The notes under the pieces: generated by a model | Told to the model about the DNA's origin: nothing | Seen by the model: the letters and a program-made list of their open reading frames with translations, nothing else | Databases searched by the model: none | Shown here: positions 13,567-24,352 of the stretch, piece by piece | How the letters are laid out: every line of letters begins with the position of its first letter | Position numbering within the stretch: position 1 is the first letter of the stretch | Position numbers and translations under genes: made by a program | Assembly: GCF_037392515.1 (NCBI RefSeq) | Contig: NC_090290.1 | Span: 54,386,753-54,450,752 of the forward strand | Origin: Haliotis asinina | Taxonomy: Eukaryota > Mollusca > Gastropoda > Lepetellida > Haliotidae | DNA: 64,000 nucleotides | Direction: 5' to 3'

Positions 13567-13686
13567 GATGGGGTAGTGTAGAGATAAATACACTCGCTCG
13601 TCGCGCTGAAGGTCCGGGTTCGATTCCCTGCATGTGTACAATATGCGATTGCTAAAAGCGACTTAAAACTTATTTACTCACTCACA
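13567..13686 (+). mobile_element. tRNA-derived SINE
   Basis: Shows GGGGTAGTGTAGAG (A-box region), CACTCGCTCGTCGCG, then GGTCCGGGTTCGATTCCC, a good Pol III B box, and ends with GCGACTTAAAA followed by ACTCACTCAC. Length (120 bp) and block order match the other tRNA-head SINEs here. The middle is shortened relative to the 52.16 kb copy. Confidence 0.75.
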
Positions 13687-14592
13687 GCACTATTGACGAC
13701 GAACATCTTGACAAGTAAGGAAACAACACCGCAGCAGCTTATAGTATATATCTCTCAACAGTAATTGCATAGCTTCATTTCAACACAAATCCATAATACT
13801 GAACTTGCCGTGCTGTGAAACAATAGGTCTGAATTACAACCCCGCTAAAATGGAAACCAAGCAATTTAGGCAATATCGTTTCGTTGCACTTAAACCAATA
13901 ATTTTGGACCATTCTGTTTTTTAAATTAATTCCAAAGCCCAAACGTGGCGATTTCTTCATTGACTTCATTTGGTCCACTCGAACAGCCTGTGCAGAATGT
14001 AGTGATAAGTTTTGTAGCAGTTTATTGCTGAAAAATTACTTTTTGTCCCAGTAATAATTTAAGGTCTAACCAATTAAAATAGCATTTGAATGTGTTAAAA
14101 CGGATCACATTCTTTCTAGATGAAAACATTTTCTTGTGATGTTTGTGCTTATGTGGGGATCATCACTTCAGGTCGTTCTTTTTAGTTAATCAATGCATCT
14201 TTCTCTATCTTGTTAATAATTTGCTGTCAGAAAGGTATAAGAAATTCCCTTCTGGACCAGTAAAATGTAACTGACGAGTCAAAATATTCAAAAACATGTA
14301 TTGAGCAGACAAGAACCAGATACAAAGATTCACAATAGACATTTCTAGTACAGTGCAACTGAGTCAAATCTTAAGTAACTGGCTACAAATATAATATCAA
14401 CTCACCAAAGTGTTGGTTTTCAGTGAGAAACAGTTCTACAAAATGTTCACAGCGAACAGCCTTGAATGTAGGTCAAGTGTTGACGAAGAGGCAGACAGAT
14501 GTAGGTAGGCTAAATGATGTCGCAACATCTAGTATATTTCCGAGTGTAAGTCCGTGTTCGTGTGTCCCATCAACAGAACAACCAGCCTTATA
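13687..14592. other. No recognisable gene
   Basis: About 900 bp of AT-rich DNA with only short open frames. It forms the left flank of the Tc1 insertion. Confidence 0.5.
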
Positions 14593-14594
14593 TA

Positions 14595-16206
14595 CATATG
14601 GAAATTAATTAAGCAACACCAAATTCAAAGACACATAAAAACTTAACAAAGTTTAACGAAGTAATTTTGATGATTGATTATTCAATTTTGATGTATTGAC
14701 ATACAGCATGAGCTTTTCATGGGTTGATATGACGCGCGTGAAGCTTGCACAGCGCACGTGCATTGCTTTAACCTCAACTTTCGAAAAATGCACTTTTTCC
14801 CTGGGGTGTTTACAAGCGCAGGTTGTCGATTGCATTCGGTTTTTCATTCATTTCAATGTCATGGCACGTAGGAAATTATCAGAGGCCACTCGTTGGCAAA
14901 TAATCGGCATGAGGAATGCTGGTATGTCTCTAAGACAAATCGGGACTCAAATCGGACGACATCATTCCATAATTTCACAACTTTTGAAAAAATACCGGGC
15001 CACTAATGAAGTTAAAGACCTGCCTAGACCAGGAAGACCCAGGAAGACCACAGTCCGGGAGGACAGAGCTTTACTGAGACTTGTACGGCGCAGGTCCTTC
15101 GACTCGAGCTCTCGGTTGAGACAGGAGTGGCTTCCAGGGAGACCCATCTCGAACAGGACTGTTCGGAATCGTCTGAAAGCTGCAGGATACCGGGCAAGGA
15201 GGCCAATCAAGCGACCCAGACTGTCTCCAGCCCATAAGGCAGCCCGACTGGCCTGGTGTAATGACCGTTTGCACTGGAACATTGCCTCTTGGAGGAAGGT
15301 CCATTTCTCAGATGAGAGCCGGTTCTTGCTGCACATGGTGGACGGTCGTACTCGGGTCTGGAGGCAGAGGAACACAGCAATGGCTCCACGGAACATCCAG
15401 GAGACTGTGGCCTTTGGGTGAGGTTCCGTTATGGTATGGGGGTGCATTTCCATGAACTGCAAGTTGGATATCATTACCATCCGTGGCAACCTTAACGGTG
15501 TTCGTTACCAACAGGAGGTTCTTGACAGGGCTGTGGTACCTCATTTTGAGAACCATCCTCTGGCAACGAGACCCATATTTATGGACGACAATGCTAGACC
15601 TCACAGGGCGCATGCTGTAAATGATTTTTTGCGGCAAAATGCAATTGACAGAATTCCATGGCCTGCCATGAGCCCTGACCTCAACCCCATTGAACATTTG
15701 TGGGACTTTATTGGCCGTCGTGTGAGGCAGAGAGACCCACCAGTCCATAATCTCAACGAATTGACGGCTGCCCTGCATGAGGAGTGGAACAGGATCCCCC
15801 AGAATCAGATCCGGAGACTCATCCAAGGAATGAGGAGGCGTCTGGAATCGGTGGTGCGTGCGCAGGGAGGACACACTAGATATTGATGAAAGTCGGTGTG
15901 CAGACTCTCAGATGACTGTTCTTTCTTTCCATGTGACATTTGTGTTAATACACCTGACAACAACGTCTGTGGATGAATAGTAAATTGTGTCCATTTTTTC
16001 ATGAATTTAAGACAGTTTTAAGAATTTGGATTTCGTTGCAATAAAGCAAAGTCTTGATACTTTTTCCCTTTAAGTTGTTTGTCAGAGATCGTCTGTTGAA
16101 TAAAAAAGTGTCAAACTATATCAACCCGGCATATTTTGATTGTCAGAACACTTCAAAGTTGCTCCAATAGAAAAAATTGGGGTGTTGCTTGATTAATTTC
16201 CAGGTG
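14595..16206 (+). mobile_element. Tc1-type DNA transposon, full length (1612 bp)
   Basis: Both ends are present: the left end begins CATATGGAAATTAATTAAGC at 14595 and the right end, read on the minus strand from 16206, begins CACCTGGAAATTAATCAAGC. The inverted repeats run about 35 bp with a few mismatches. TA dinucleotides flank both sides (14593-14594 and 16207-16208), as expected for Tc1/mariner target duplication. The single gene inside encodes a DD34E transposase with one stop codon. The right flank, and about 20 bp of the left flank, match 21919-21965, which has no insertion. Confidence 0.93.
14861..15886 (+). pseudogene. Tc1-family transposase with a single in-frame stop
   Basis: In the Tc1/mariner family the product cuts the element out and inserts it at TA dinucleotides. 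I start it at 14861 (MARRKLSEATRW), where homology to the paired-type HTH begins; the frame is open further upstream to 14696 but without family similarity. The N-terminal HTH is followed by GRPRKT, the GRPR-type AT-hook-like linker. The catalytic triad is visible: D in SDESRF, D in FMDDNARPH and E in SPDLNPIEHLW, with 34 residues between the last two (DD34E). The frame is continuous for 341 residues except for TGA at 15419-15421 (codon 187), in a Gly-rich stretch before MVWGC where the family normally has glycine. GGA to TGA by one change is the simplest explanation. Otherwise the length is normal. Confidence 0.93.
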
Positions 16207-16922
16207 TATATATACAGTCACAGATTCTTGAACATTGGAGTACAGTGCCCCCGCTTCGCCATTAACTTACAACTTTTTCGTTCTACCTCGTGTTTAAAAG
16301 AGCGCCTTAAGGGAGGCAACTCTAAAGCACTATCTTAAAGGCGTGCTGTAGCTTAAAAATAACGTTTATCTTAGTTTGGTAATCGGTCTATATCATAGGA
16401 TGTACGGGCAAACGCAGAGATCTTAGGATTTCATACACTGAACATCATGACATGAAATTCATCTTCAATCATGGCTAACGTAAACACTTTCCACAGTCGT
16501 GGTGTCCTTATTACATCATAATATCACCCATATGCAGATGATATAAGCAACAGGTTGAGATTTGCATGTTAAAACAGTTGACATCTCAGACGTAGTGTAT
16601 AGTGAACATAAAGTTGCAGCTTTATAATAATGTTTGTATTACTAGAAGCCATTAACTTGATAAAACGTTTATTAGACAAAAGATCTCAAGCTTTCATAAG
16701 CTGGATTTATCATAACAAAATTAAATTCATCTTAAATCCTGGCTAAGTTACACATTTTACACAGTCGCAGAGTTCTCAACATGTTATGATTTGTAATCTA
16801 GCCATGCCAATGCAGGATGTCAAAACAAGCTCTTAATCATGCACTCACTTATTTTCTACCGAGTAATAATGTCCTGTTGTACTCAGTCTAGTATTATGAA
16901 CTATTATGACTCATCTCAAGAA
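16207..16922. other. No gene; short repeat at the left edge
   Basis: The first 45 bp or so (TATACAGTCACAGATTCTTG, then AACA and AGTACAGTGCC) match 21936-21975. A GGGAGGCAACTCT block at about 16312, resembling a short motif common in mollusc repeats, also occurs. Nothing else is recognisable. Confidence 0.5.
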
Positions 16923-17220
16923 ACATATGTGATATTTGGGATTTCACTTTCTCAGTAAAGTACAAATTCAAGTACTTTTTTGATTGAGTCCCATCCGAAA
17001 TTCGAACCCACACCCTCAGTAATCAGGCACCCAATCGCCAGCGCACAAAGTCAGCCGCTTAGCCCGCTCAGCCACCGCGACTTCCACAAAAAATGAAAGT
17101 CGGACAACTGGTAGTCTAGACTGCGTACTTTCTGTACCCCTCTGATAAGTGTGAATTGGCACGGCTCCCACGACCGAAAGCCGTTTACTGAGAAAGTGAA
17201 ATCCCAAATATGACATATGT
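16923..17220. repeat. 298-bp unit with 36-bp inverted repeats
   Basis: The left arm 16923-16958 and right arm 17185-17220 are reverse complements with one mismatch in 36 bp (core GGGATTTCACTTTCTCAGTA). Between them lies a tRNA-like sequence on the minus strand. A second inverted pair, GGCTCCCACGACCGAAAGC near 17163 and its complement near 17260, overlaps the right edge. The unit abuts the 5' side of the LINE at 17282. It could be a MITE-like element that captured a SINE head, or the result of inverted SINE/LINE insertions. Confidence 0.75.
16985..17095 (-). mobile_element. tRNA(Ser/Leu)-like SINE head
   Basis: On the minus strand an A box TGGCTGAGCGG (17064-17074) and a B box GGTTCGAATTT (16998-17008) are spaced as in a type II tRNA with a long variable arm. 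The flanking bases do not close a clean acceptor stem, so this is a SINE head rather than a working tRNA gene. A related copy is at 44811-44895. Confidence 0.65.
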
Positions 17221-17281
17221 TGCATTTGACCACTTTCTAAATGGCATCGTGTAATCATAGCTTTCGGTCGTGGGAGCCGAA

Positions 17282-19478
17282 AATGTTCTCTCAACATTTT
17301 AAACTGGAACGTCAGGGGTATCACGTCGTCAGCACTCTCACTTGGTGAAATCCTGACAACAAACCAAACTGGCATCGCCTTTATAACCGAACACAAACTT
17401 TTACACCATTCAACAGAATTCATCAACTCCTTCCATCTTACACACCCTTTGCTAATACACAGTCTCGGACGGGAGCAAACTTACGATGCGGAACAGGAGG
17501 CGTTGCCATCATGTGCAATGCAACTCTGTCCCCTTACTTAACTCTCTTATATCACATACAAAGTGAACGGATAATTGGCATCCAGCTTGTGCCTAAGGAC
17601 ATGCCTCCGCTCTTTATGTTCTCAGTGTATATACCAACTCCAAGTTGGAACTGTTGAATATCAGACAGTCCTCAGAGAACTACATGACTACTACAGCAGC
17701 GACGGTGTGGTTGTATTCTTGGGAGATTTTAGTGCGAGGCTAAACTCCCCTCCATCATCTCATCCCAGTGGAACTCTTCTCTCAGAGTTTGTAGCTGACA
17801 ACGACTTAATCTCAGTTATATCGAACGTTAACACAAACAGCAGCTACACGCTCACTCCTGTCATGTCTCAGACTATATTTTCATCTCCAGTGAGAATAAA
17901 TGTCACATCCATGACGCCTACATACAAGAAGAAGATGATTTAAACTGTGTTTCAGACCACCTCCCAATCGTTGCTCACATTGTGTTACAAGAAATCCCAC
18001 CCATGGAAGAAACGAGACCTTCATTGTGATGATAGAGCTCTTGAATCCTGTTCTGATGCTCTGTCTCGTACGCTAAGAGCACTTGGTGAACCAGATCTTT
18101 CCACCGCAGATGTCACTGATGCCTACTATGACAACATTACGGACGTCATATCTCATGCGGCTTCATCTGCGTTACCCACATCTAAGTACAACCCTCACAC
18201 AAAATCATACTGGACTAAACACCTTCAACATATCCACTCTCTACAACGACATGCCCGGAAAATCTCTGGATCAACCAGGGTCGCCCTCGTGGCTTCAAAC
18301 ATCAATCTTACGCTTACTACAAACGTCCTAAGGGAGATTTCAGACGTGCCCAAAGAACTGCCATCTAAGACCTTATTGAACAAAACCTCAAAGACTTTGA
18401 ACAGTATGCTGAGTGTGATTCTAAGCTTTTCTGGAAAATGTTGAACGCTATGATAGGAAGGAATGGCAATTACTGTGCACATCTCACTGTTGATAAACAC
18501 GGTTACTGGGATCCAAGGGGTGTATGCACCTTCGCCAATTCTATCATTCAATTCACACTCCTCAGGCAAATCCAGACTTTAACCAGCACTTTCTGCAAGA
18601 AACAGTACGCAAACTAAATGTGTTATTCTCCTCCCCAAATCGTGATCACATCCAAGTATTTTCCTCACCCGTAGCCTGCGACGAAACTCGAAGTATAGTA
18701 CAAACACTTGAACGGAACACAACTGCTGGAAAAGACGCTATACTAAATGGAAACATCATATATGGTGGACCTCAGCTTATTTTTCATCTCACGCGCCTTT
18801 TCAACGGCATGATGCAATCTGCGCATGTTCCTCAAAATTGCCAAACAGCCGTCATCATACCAATTCACAAAGGAAACAAGCCAAAATACTTAGCAAACTT
18901 CTACAGACCCATTACTTTACTGCCAGTTCTTTCTACACTGTTTGAAAACCCTTAAAAACAACAAACTTACCAAATGGATTCCCAGCACTGGTACGCACCT
19001 TACTCAACAACAAGGTTATCAACAAGGACGTGGATGCACATCAGCCTCTTTAAACTTATCAGGATCCATTCACCATAACCTAGAATTAGGGAACAATGAG
19101 TACGGAGCCTTTATCGATAACAAACAGGCATTCGACACTGTATGGCATAGTGGACTCTTTGTCAAATTAGCAAACCTCGGAATCACTGGTAAGACATGGA
19201 AAGTATTTGCGAACTACTACTCTGACCTTAAAAGTCAGCTGTCAGTCAGAACACTTCTCCATCAAGTAAGGAGTGAGACAAAGAGGTGTACTCTCGACCT
19301 TCATGTACCTGGTATTTATCAACGATCTGCTGAATCAACTATATACATAAACAGTAGAGGTATCCAGCGGTTGTATCCTGGTATCATTGAAGTTGTTTTG
19401 CTACTTTCTGCAGACGAGGTTGTTCTTGTTGCAGCTAGTGTAAATTGTCTGCAGAAACGTCGTAATAGTCTCCATATA
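17282..19478 (+). mobile_element. Degraded LINE (EN-RT non-LTR retrotransposon), copy A
   Basis: The fragments lie in the order expected of an apurinic-type endonuclease plus reverse transcriptase protein. Endonuclease: NILNWNVRGI near 17300, GGVAIMCN, FSVYIPTPSWN, VVVFLGDFSARLN near 17730, then SDHLPIVAHIVL near 17960. Reverse transcriptase: AVIIPIHKGNKP and YRPITLLPVLSTLFE near 18850-18950, QGYQQGRGC, GAFIDNKQAFDTVWHSGL near 19110 (first catalytic Asp), VFINDLLNQL near 19320, and SADEVVLVAASVN near 19410, where the usual (Y/F)ADD has become SADE. Several frame changes and stops separate these pieces. The copy ends abruptly at an inverted duplication with a TA-rich spacer, and no poly-A or 3' UTR is seen. 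It resembles CR1/Jockey-like LINEs common in molluscs; I cannot fix the clade. Confidence 0.88.
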
Positions 19479-19547
19479 TATATATCTATATCTATATATA
19501 TATATATATATATATATGGAGACTATTACGACGTTTCTGCAGACAAT
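19444..19547. repeat. Perfect 37-bp palindrome with TA-rich centre
   Basis: The arms 19444-19480 and 19511-19547 are exact reverse complements, separated by 30 bp of TA/TC repeat. The left arm is the last piece of the LINE reverse transcriptase (coding NCLQKRRNSLHIY), so the right arm is an inverted copy of host LINE sequence. This marks a rearrangement breakpoint. Confidence 0.9.
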
Positions 19548-19550
19548 ATA

Positions 19551-19900
19551 TATATGCCTCTTTCTCTCTATATATACCTCTACTGTTTGTGTGTGTGTGT
19601 GTATTCCTTTCTAAGCTTGTAAGTTTCACAGACAAAAAGTACATGTAGCTTATCTTCAATAAAACGTTTTTTTCTTTACATTTTCAAAATAAACAAACCC
19701 TATCCTTAAATTCTTTCTTATTGACAGTATCTACCGGTTTCTATAGCAAGAATTTTGGCATGTAAATCTAGCCACTGAAGATGGTAAGTGGTAAGGAATA
19801 TCATCTGACAAACATGATTTTACATTTAACAGTGATTTGAACTGTCTATAGCAGTTACACTTGGAGGAAGTGCTGAAACTTGAAGCCCATCACCGTTGCA
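19551..19900. other. No recognisable feature between two LINEs
   Basis: About 350 bp of AT-rich DNA starting with a short TG repeat (19590-19601). No motif recognised. Confidence 0.45.
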
Positions 19901-19909
19901 AATTTTCTA

Positions 19910-21510
19910 ACAATCTTTGTGTGAACAAGTAGATTATAGATTTCAGGCAGCCCTCCTGCTGGGAAACCCAGACAAAACCCAGACTCGGGATACAAAATTG
20001 ACGGTTGCCAATATTACAACTGAAATACTTGGAAATACCATCTGACATATTCTCACACATGTACAAAGTTTTGACTACCTTGACAAAACTATATGGAGAA
20101 ACTTGCCGCCAATACTAACTTCGGAAGGATTGTTCAGATGTATGTACATCATGTCTTATTGAATTAAACGCTTTGGAGAAATCAACAAAAAGACAATAAA
20201 CCCTACCACTTTTCCTAGATAAATACGTTTGGCATACAGAATGTAAAGCAAACATGTTATCAATGGTTGAATACATTTCCCTAAAACCTGCATGCACTTC
20301 ACTTACACAGTTTTGGTCATCACACACAGAACGTTTTACATAACTATTAAGGATATACCTCGGTAATGATTTGGGTTGTGTTTGTTACCAGATTTATACA
20401 ATGGACAGATTATAGTTTTACTCCACTACTGGAATATTTCCAATATCAAAGATCTTATTAAACGGCTTTACCAATATTGGTAAGAACTCTGCAGCTAAGC
20501 CATCTGGTCCCGGTGATTTATTTTCCCCAAGATATCAATATGGGAGCAGCGCGCACTCTCTGTTATATGTGCATTTAAAACGGGCCAAGCATTAATGGGG
20601 TTGCGGTCTAGATCAGATATATTACAGTCATGTGAAGTCGAGGAGCCTAACCCATCCACTTTCAGCAGACACGAAAGATGGTTTACCCTGTCTTCATTTT
20701 TTATTCTACTGGATACAGCTGAAGACGTTTGTTGTGTTTTGAGACAAAACTAGGAGTTCTATAGATTACATAAGCATGGTCAGCAGCTGACTCATATAGG
20801 TTAGTTATTCTGCTTACTGCATCATCAACATTACATGCAATACTTGTACAAATGTATCATAAATATGTGATAAACACGATACAAATTGTTTGCTTAAACA
20901 GTTCACTATTTTCTTTATTCCATCTATGCTTAATCCATTTACTGGTTATATTTTCATCCTCAGCACTCTTGTACGCAGGGTAAGGGTTATCATATAGTTT
21001 ACGACACTCTGAACATTATATAGAAGATATGTGAATTCTCCCTGTTTGTTATCATGCAACCTTCCATTTAGAAATGAATTCCATGGGAACGACAAAAATA
21101 TCAACTAACTGCTTATATTTTTTTGTAAACATTATCTTTACTATTTCTAAGCAGGTTAAACAAATCAGTAGGATAGTCCTCAATTTCTCAACTAATAAAT
21201 CATCAGCAGGAATATAATCCTGGAGATCCTTTACTCTTGAACTGAGATCAACGGCAAGTAATATTCTCTGATTCGTTTTACAAAACCTCAGATAAAAACC
21301 AAAACATTTCTTTTTAAAACGCTGTCAAAATGTTTATGTTGGGTCGTACGCTGTTGTACACTTGAAATCCATCAAGAAAGTTAATGAAGTCACAAGTTTT
21401 TCTTGTGAACGATTCACAGAACGAAATGATATCAAACTGTCGACAATAGTCTTTTATCCTAGAACACTGAGAATCATATTTCCTGAGTCCAAGACAGGAT
21501 GTCAACTGAG
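19910..21510 (-). mobile_element. Degraded LINE (EN-RT), copy B, minus strand
   Basis: Read on the minus strand, the endonuclease start is at about 21440-21330 (FDIISFCESFT, then FLDGFQVYNSVRP). The reverse transcriptase follows at about 20550-20130, with KSPGPDGLA-like residues in broken frames, HYRGISLLN, and then SGRVYCLFVDFSKAFNSIRH, which holds the first catalytic Asp. A remnant of the GVRQG...LSP-type motif appears near 19950 (QQEGCLKSIIYLF). The C-terminal half, including the YADD box, is missing. The endonuclease is shorter than a full domain, so an internal deletion is likely. It may be a different family from copy A. Confidence 0.8.
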
Positions 21511-24185
21511 CCCTGGCTGTCTTCTCATGTGTTTACACTTTGAGGGGTTAGAGTTACCTCCCCTGTGTGTGGAGACCAGGAACCGGGTCCGACCGGGAAA
21601 AACCACACTGCTAATACCAATATCCACTGTGGCCGTCACGATGTCACGTTCCCGATCATAGACATAGACCTTCTTATTGACCCATGCATTTCACGGACTT
21701 CTGCTGATCAATGTGTTCGTTTAATGAATCGATTTTTTAATGAATTTGTGACGGTTTGATTGATTATTCGTTTGTTCAAAGATTAAACATAACATTCACA
21801 GTGCTTTATGTCGTTTTTTTAAAAGTTATGGTTCAATTACCCCTTGTATCGTGTCTTTCGCCCTTTAGCATATTCAGTTTGACGCATTAGTAACATTCCT
21901 TATATTCCTTACATATACAACAGCCAGCCTTATATACAGTCACAGATTCTTGAACACTCGAGCACAGTGCCACCATAGGCGCTCGACTCTGATGTAGTTA
22001 TAAGTATGACCTATATACACAACATATAGAAAGGTGTGACAGTAAATCGAAACAAAATGGCGGCCCAGCTCGCCTCGGCTCGGTTTCGGTCTGACAGACG
22101 CTTCCATCGCTGTGACCGTTGAAAAATAAACTGCACATGCAAGATTTTACTCTCTTGACCTCTGTAAAGTACCTTGCGTATCACTAACCTGGTGGTTTTA
22201 TTTCCATTTACAGCTTTCAATAATTTTACTGTCCACTCTCGTACGAAGTCAGGACGTATGCCTGGAAGTAAATAAATCTTAGGCTACAGCCCCGCAACAA
22301 ATAGTAAAGCCAGTCTCTGATTGGATAGGGTCTTCTAGTATTCCCACTCCTTTTAACGTGCAAAATATATTACCCAGCCCTCACGAAAACGAAAGGTGTT
22401 TGAGACTTATGTTGTGCTACTGTTGGCGAAGACTTTTACTAATGATTTTACATATCGTATGATATCCTAGCTATGAATTAGGCACTGGCACTATTGTTGG
22501 CGTTGTCTTTACTTTACAAACTTTGTATTCATACCTAATTCTTATATGTGCAGATTCCTACTAAACTGGGTGTGTCAACAAATTGACACGTACAAGTAAT
22601 TATTGATTCATCAGATATATATTTGTCAAAAGGATTAGATTCATATTTCCTCAGATGGTTGTCTTAGTGTGAACGGGTCGACGGGTTCCAGTCAGGTAAG
22701 ATGTTAAGAAAATATTCACCACTCACCTGATCAAGATAAGATAGTTTGTGTGATGATGCTTTGGATTTGATTGAAATACAAAATAGTCTTACAGAAATGA
22801 AATGACAAAAGACCTGACTATGGAAAATACTAATCAGGCTTTTAGAATTGCCATACAGACCTGAGATATCAACATGGTATCGAGAGGAACTGGCAGTTAT
22901 GTAGGATACTGAGTGTCGAGGCTATTTGGCCATAGCATTGGGAGGCCTAAATATCAGGCAGTCAGAAATTGAAGCTGAGAAAGAAGTTATTCTGCCATTG
23001 TTACGAGTGTGTATTTTCTGTATATTTTGTTATTAATTCAGTAATAATTATTATTGGGTCACAATGTTTAGTGTTTTGAATATTAAATATGATGGGTCAC
23101 ATTTCGTTTTAATAGATGGTCAACACTTTTAAGATTCTGGTTTTCCGGAATTTATTTGCTCTTGGTTTTCTGTGTGTTTACTTCTTGGAGACATATTCAA
23201 GGGCATTCTACAGTGTTGACGATTGTCGTATGTGCCCGAACTTTCGGGAAATAACTGAGTATATATATATATATATATAGGCTGGTTGCCGTGTTGAGGC
23301 CGACACACATTCACATAACTGGAGGATATACATCACTGCCAACGCTTGATGATCAAACCCTCTCAACGCCCGAATCTACATTATATGCTGTCAGACCGAT
23401 CGCTGTGTTTACATTTTCCATAGTTGATTATCCCTCGTACTGAGACTTTGGTGAGTTTGCTATATTATATCTTGTGACCCATTGCCTTAGATTTTGTCTC
23501 ATTTGTATTGAATTTGCAATCAGCATTGTGACTATTGACTTGTGACTTTGTATACCTTGCTCTCGTTGCATAATGATATAGAATTTGAACGTTTATGACT
23601 TGTCTTTGTTCTGTTGTGCTGGTTCACAGAGGGATTTCTTACATCGTTTGTCACGGTAAATTCATAACCGTAACACCATAAATCGAATCAAACAACGACA
23701 TGTCTTTTCGAAAAAAGTTAATGTTAAAAACTTGTGAAATAAGTTAAGATATATATTAAATATATTAAGACTGAAAAAACGCCACTGATAATACTGACAA
23801 TACCGATAATGATAACATCCCAACCACACTCCAGTGTTCCCACCCCCGCGGACATTGTCTTTGTCATGTTAGACCCCTATTAGTGAAGCAGTATTTTCAG
23901 ACAAAAGTATTGTACGCTTTGCATTGTGTTCGCAGAGAGGATACGTAAGGGATTGGTCTTCTCACGATGGGAGCGTTTTGATCCTGACAGAGGTTTGATT
24001 TCATCTTAGGATAATGTAACTCAAGCTGTGTCAGCTTATTCCGTTGCAGTGTGGCGGAAGACATTATTCTGGTCACCTAACGTGACGTTACTTAGTGGTA
24101 CCCAGGACTGAACATGATCCAGACCATTGACAGTAACGTATTTGGTTCTCTAACAACAGTTGTGATGACACCCCGTTACATATCC
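21511..24185. other. No recognisable gene
   Basis: Contains the uninserted relative of the Tc1 target at 21919-21975, a GAGTTACCTCCCCTG block at 21549 also found inside the Tc1-like element at 55.08 kb, and an (AT)n run at 23261-23278. At 22057 ATGGCGGCCCAGC sits in a good start context downstream of TATATACA, but the frame stops after 21 codons. I do not call a gene. Confidence 0.5.
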
Positions 24186-24352
24186 TTACCCGGGGCGATA
24201 GGGTAACCCAGTTGGGAAAACGTTTGCTCGTCACATTCAAGACCCTGGTTCGATCCCCGACACACGGTTTCAATGTATGAAGCACATTTCTGGTGTTCCC
24301 CACCGATATATTGCTGTAATATTACCAAAGACGGCGTAAAACAAAACTCGCT
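24186..24352 (+). mobile_element. tRNA-derived SINE
   Basis: Contains GGGGCGATAGGGTAACCCAG (diverged A-box region), CGTTTGCTCGTCACATT, CCCTGGTTCGATCCCCGACA (good B box), CACATTTCTGGTGTTCCCC, ATATTGCTGTAATATTACC, GGCGTAAAACAAAACTCGCTC. Full head-to-tail order is kept; the tail repeat is short. No clear target duplication. Confidence 0.8.

Noticed and set aside
22057-22122. ATGGCGGCC start in good context downstream of a TATA-like box
   Set aside because: Frame ends after 21 codons with no donor site or continuation.
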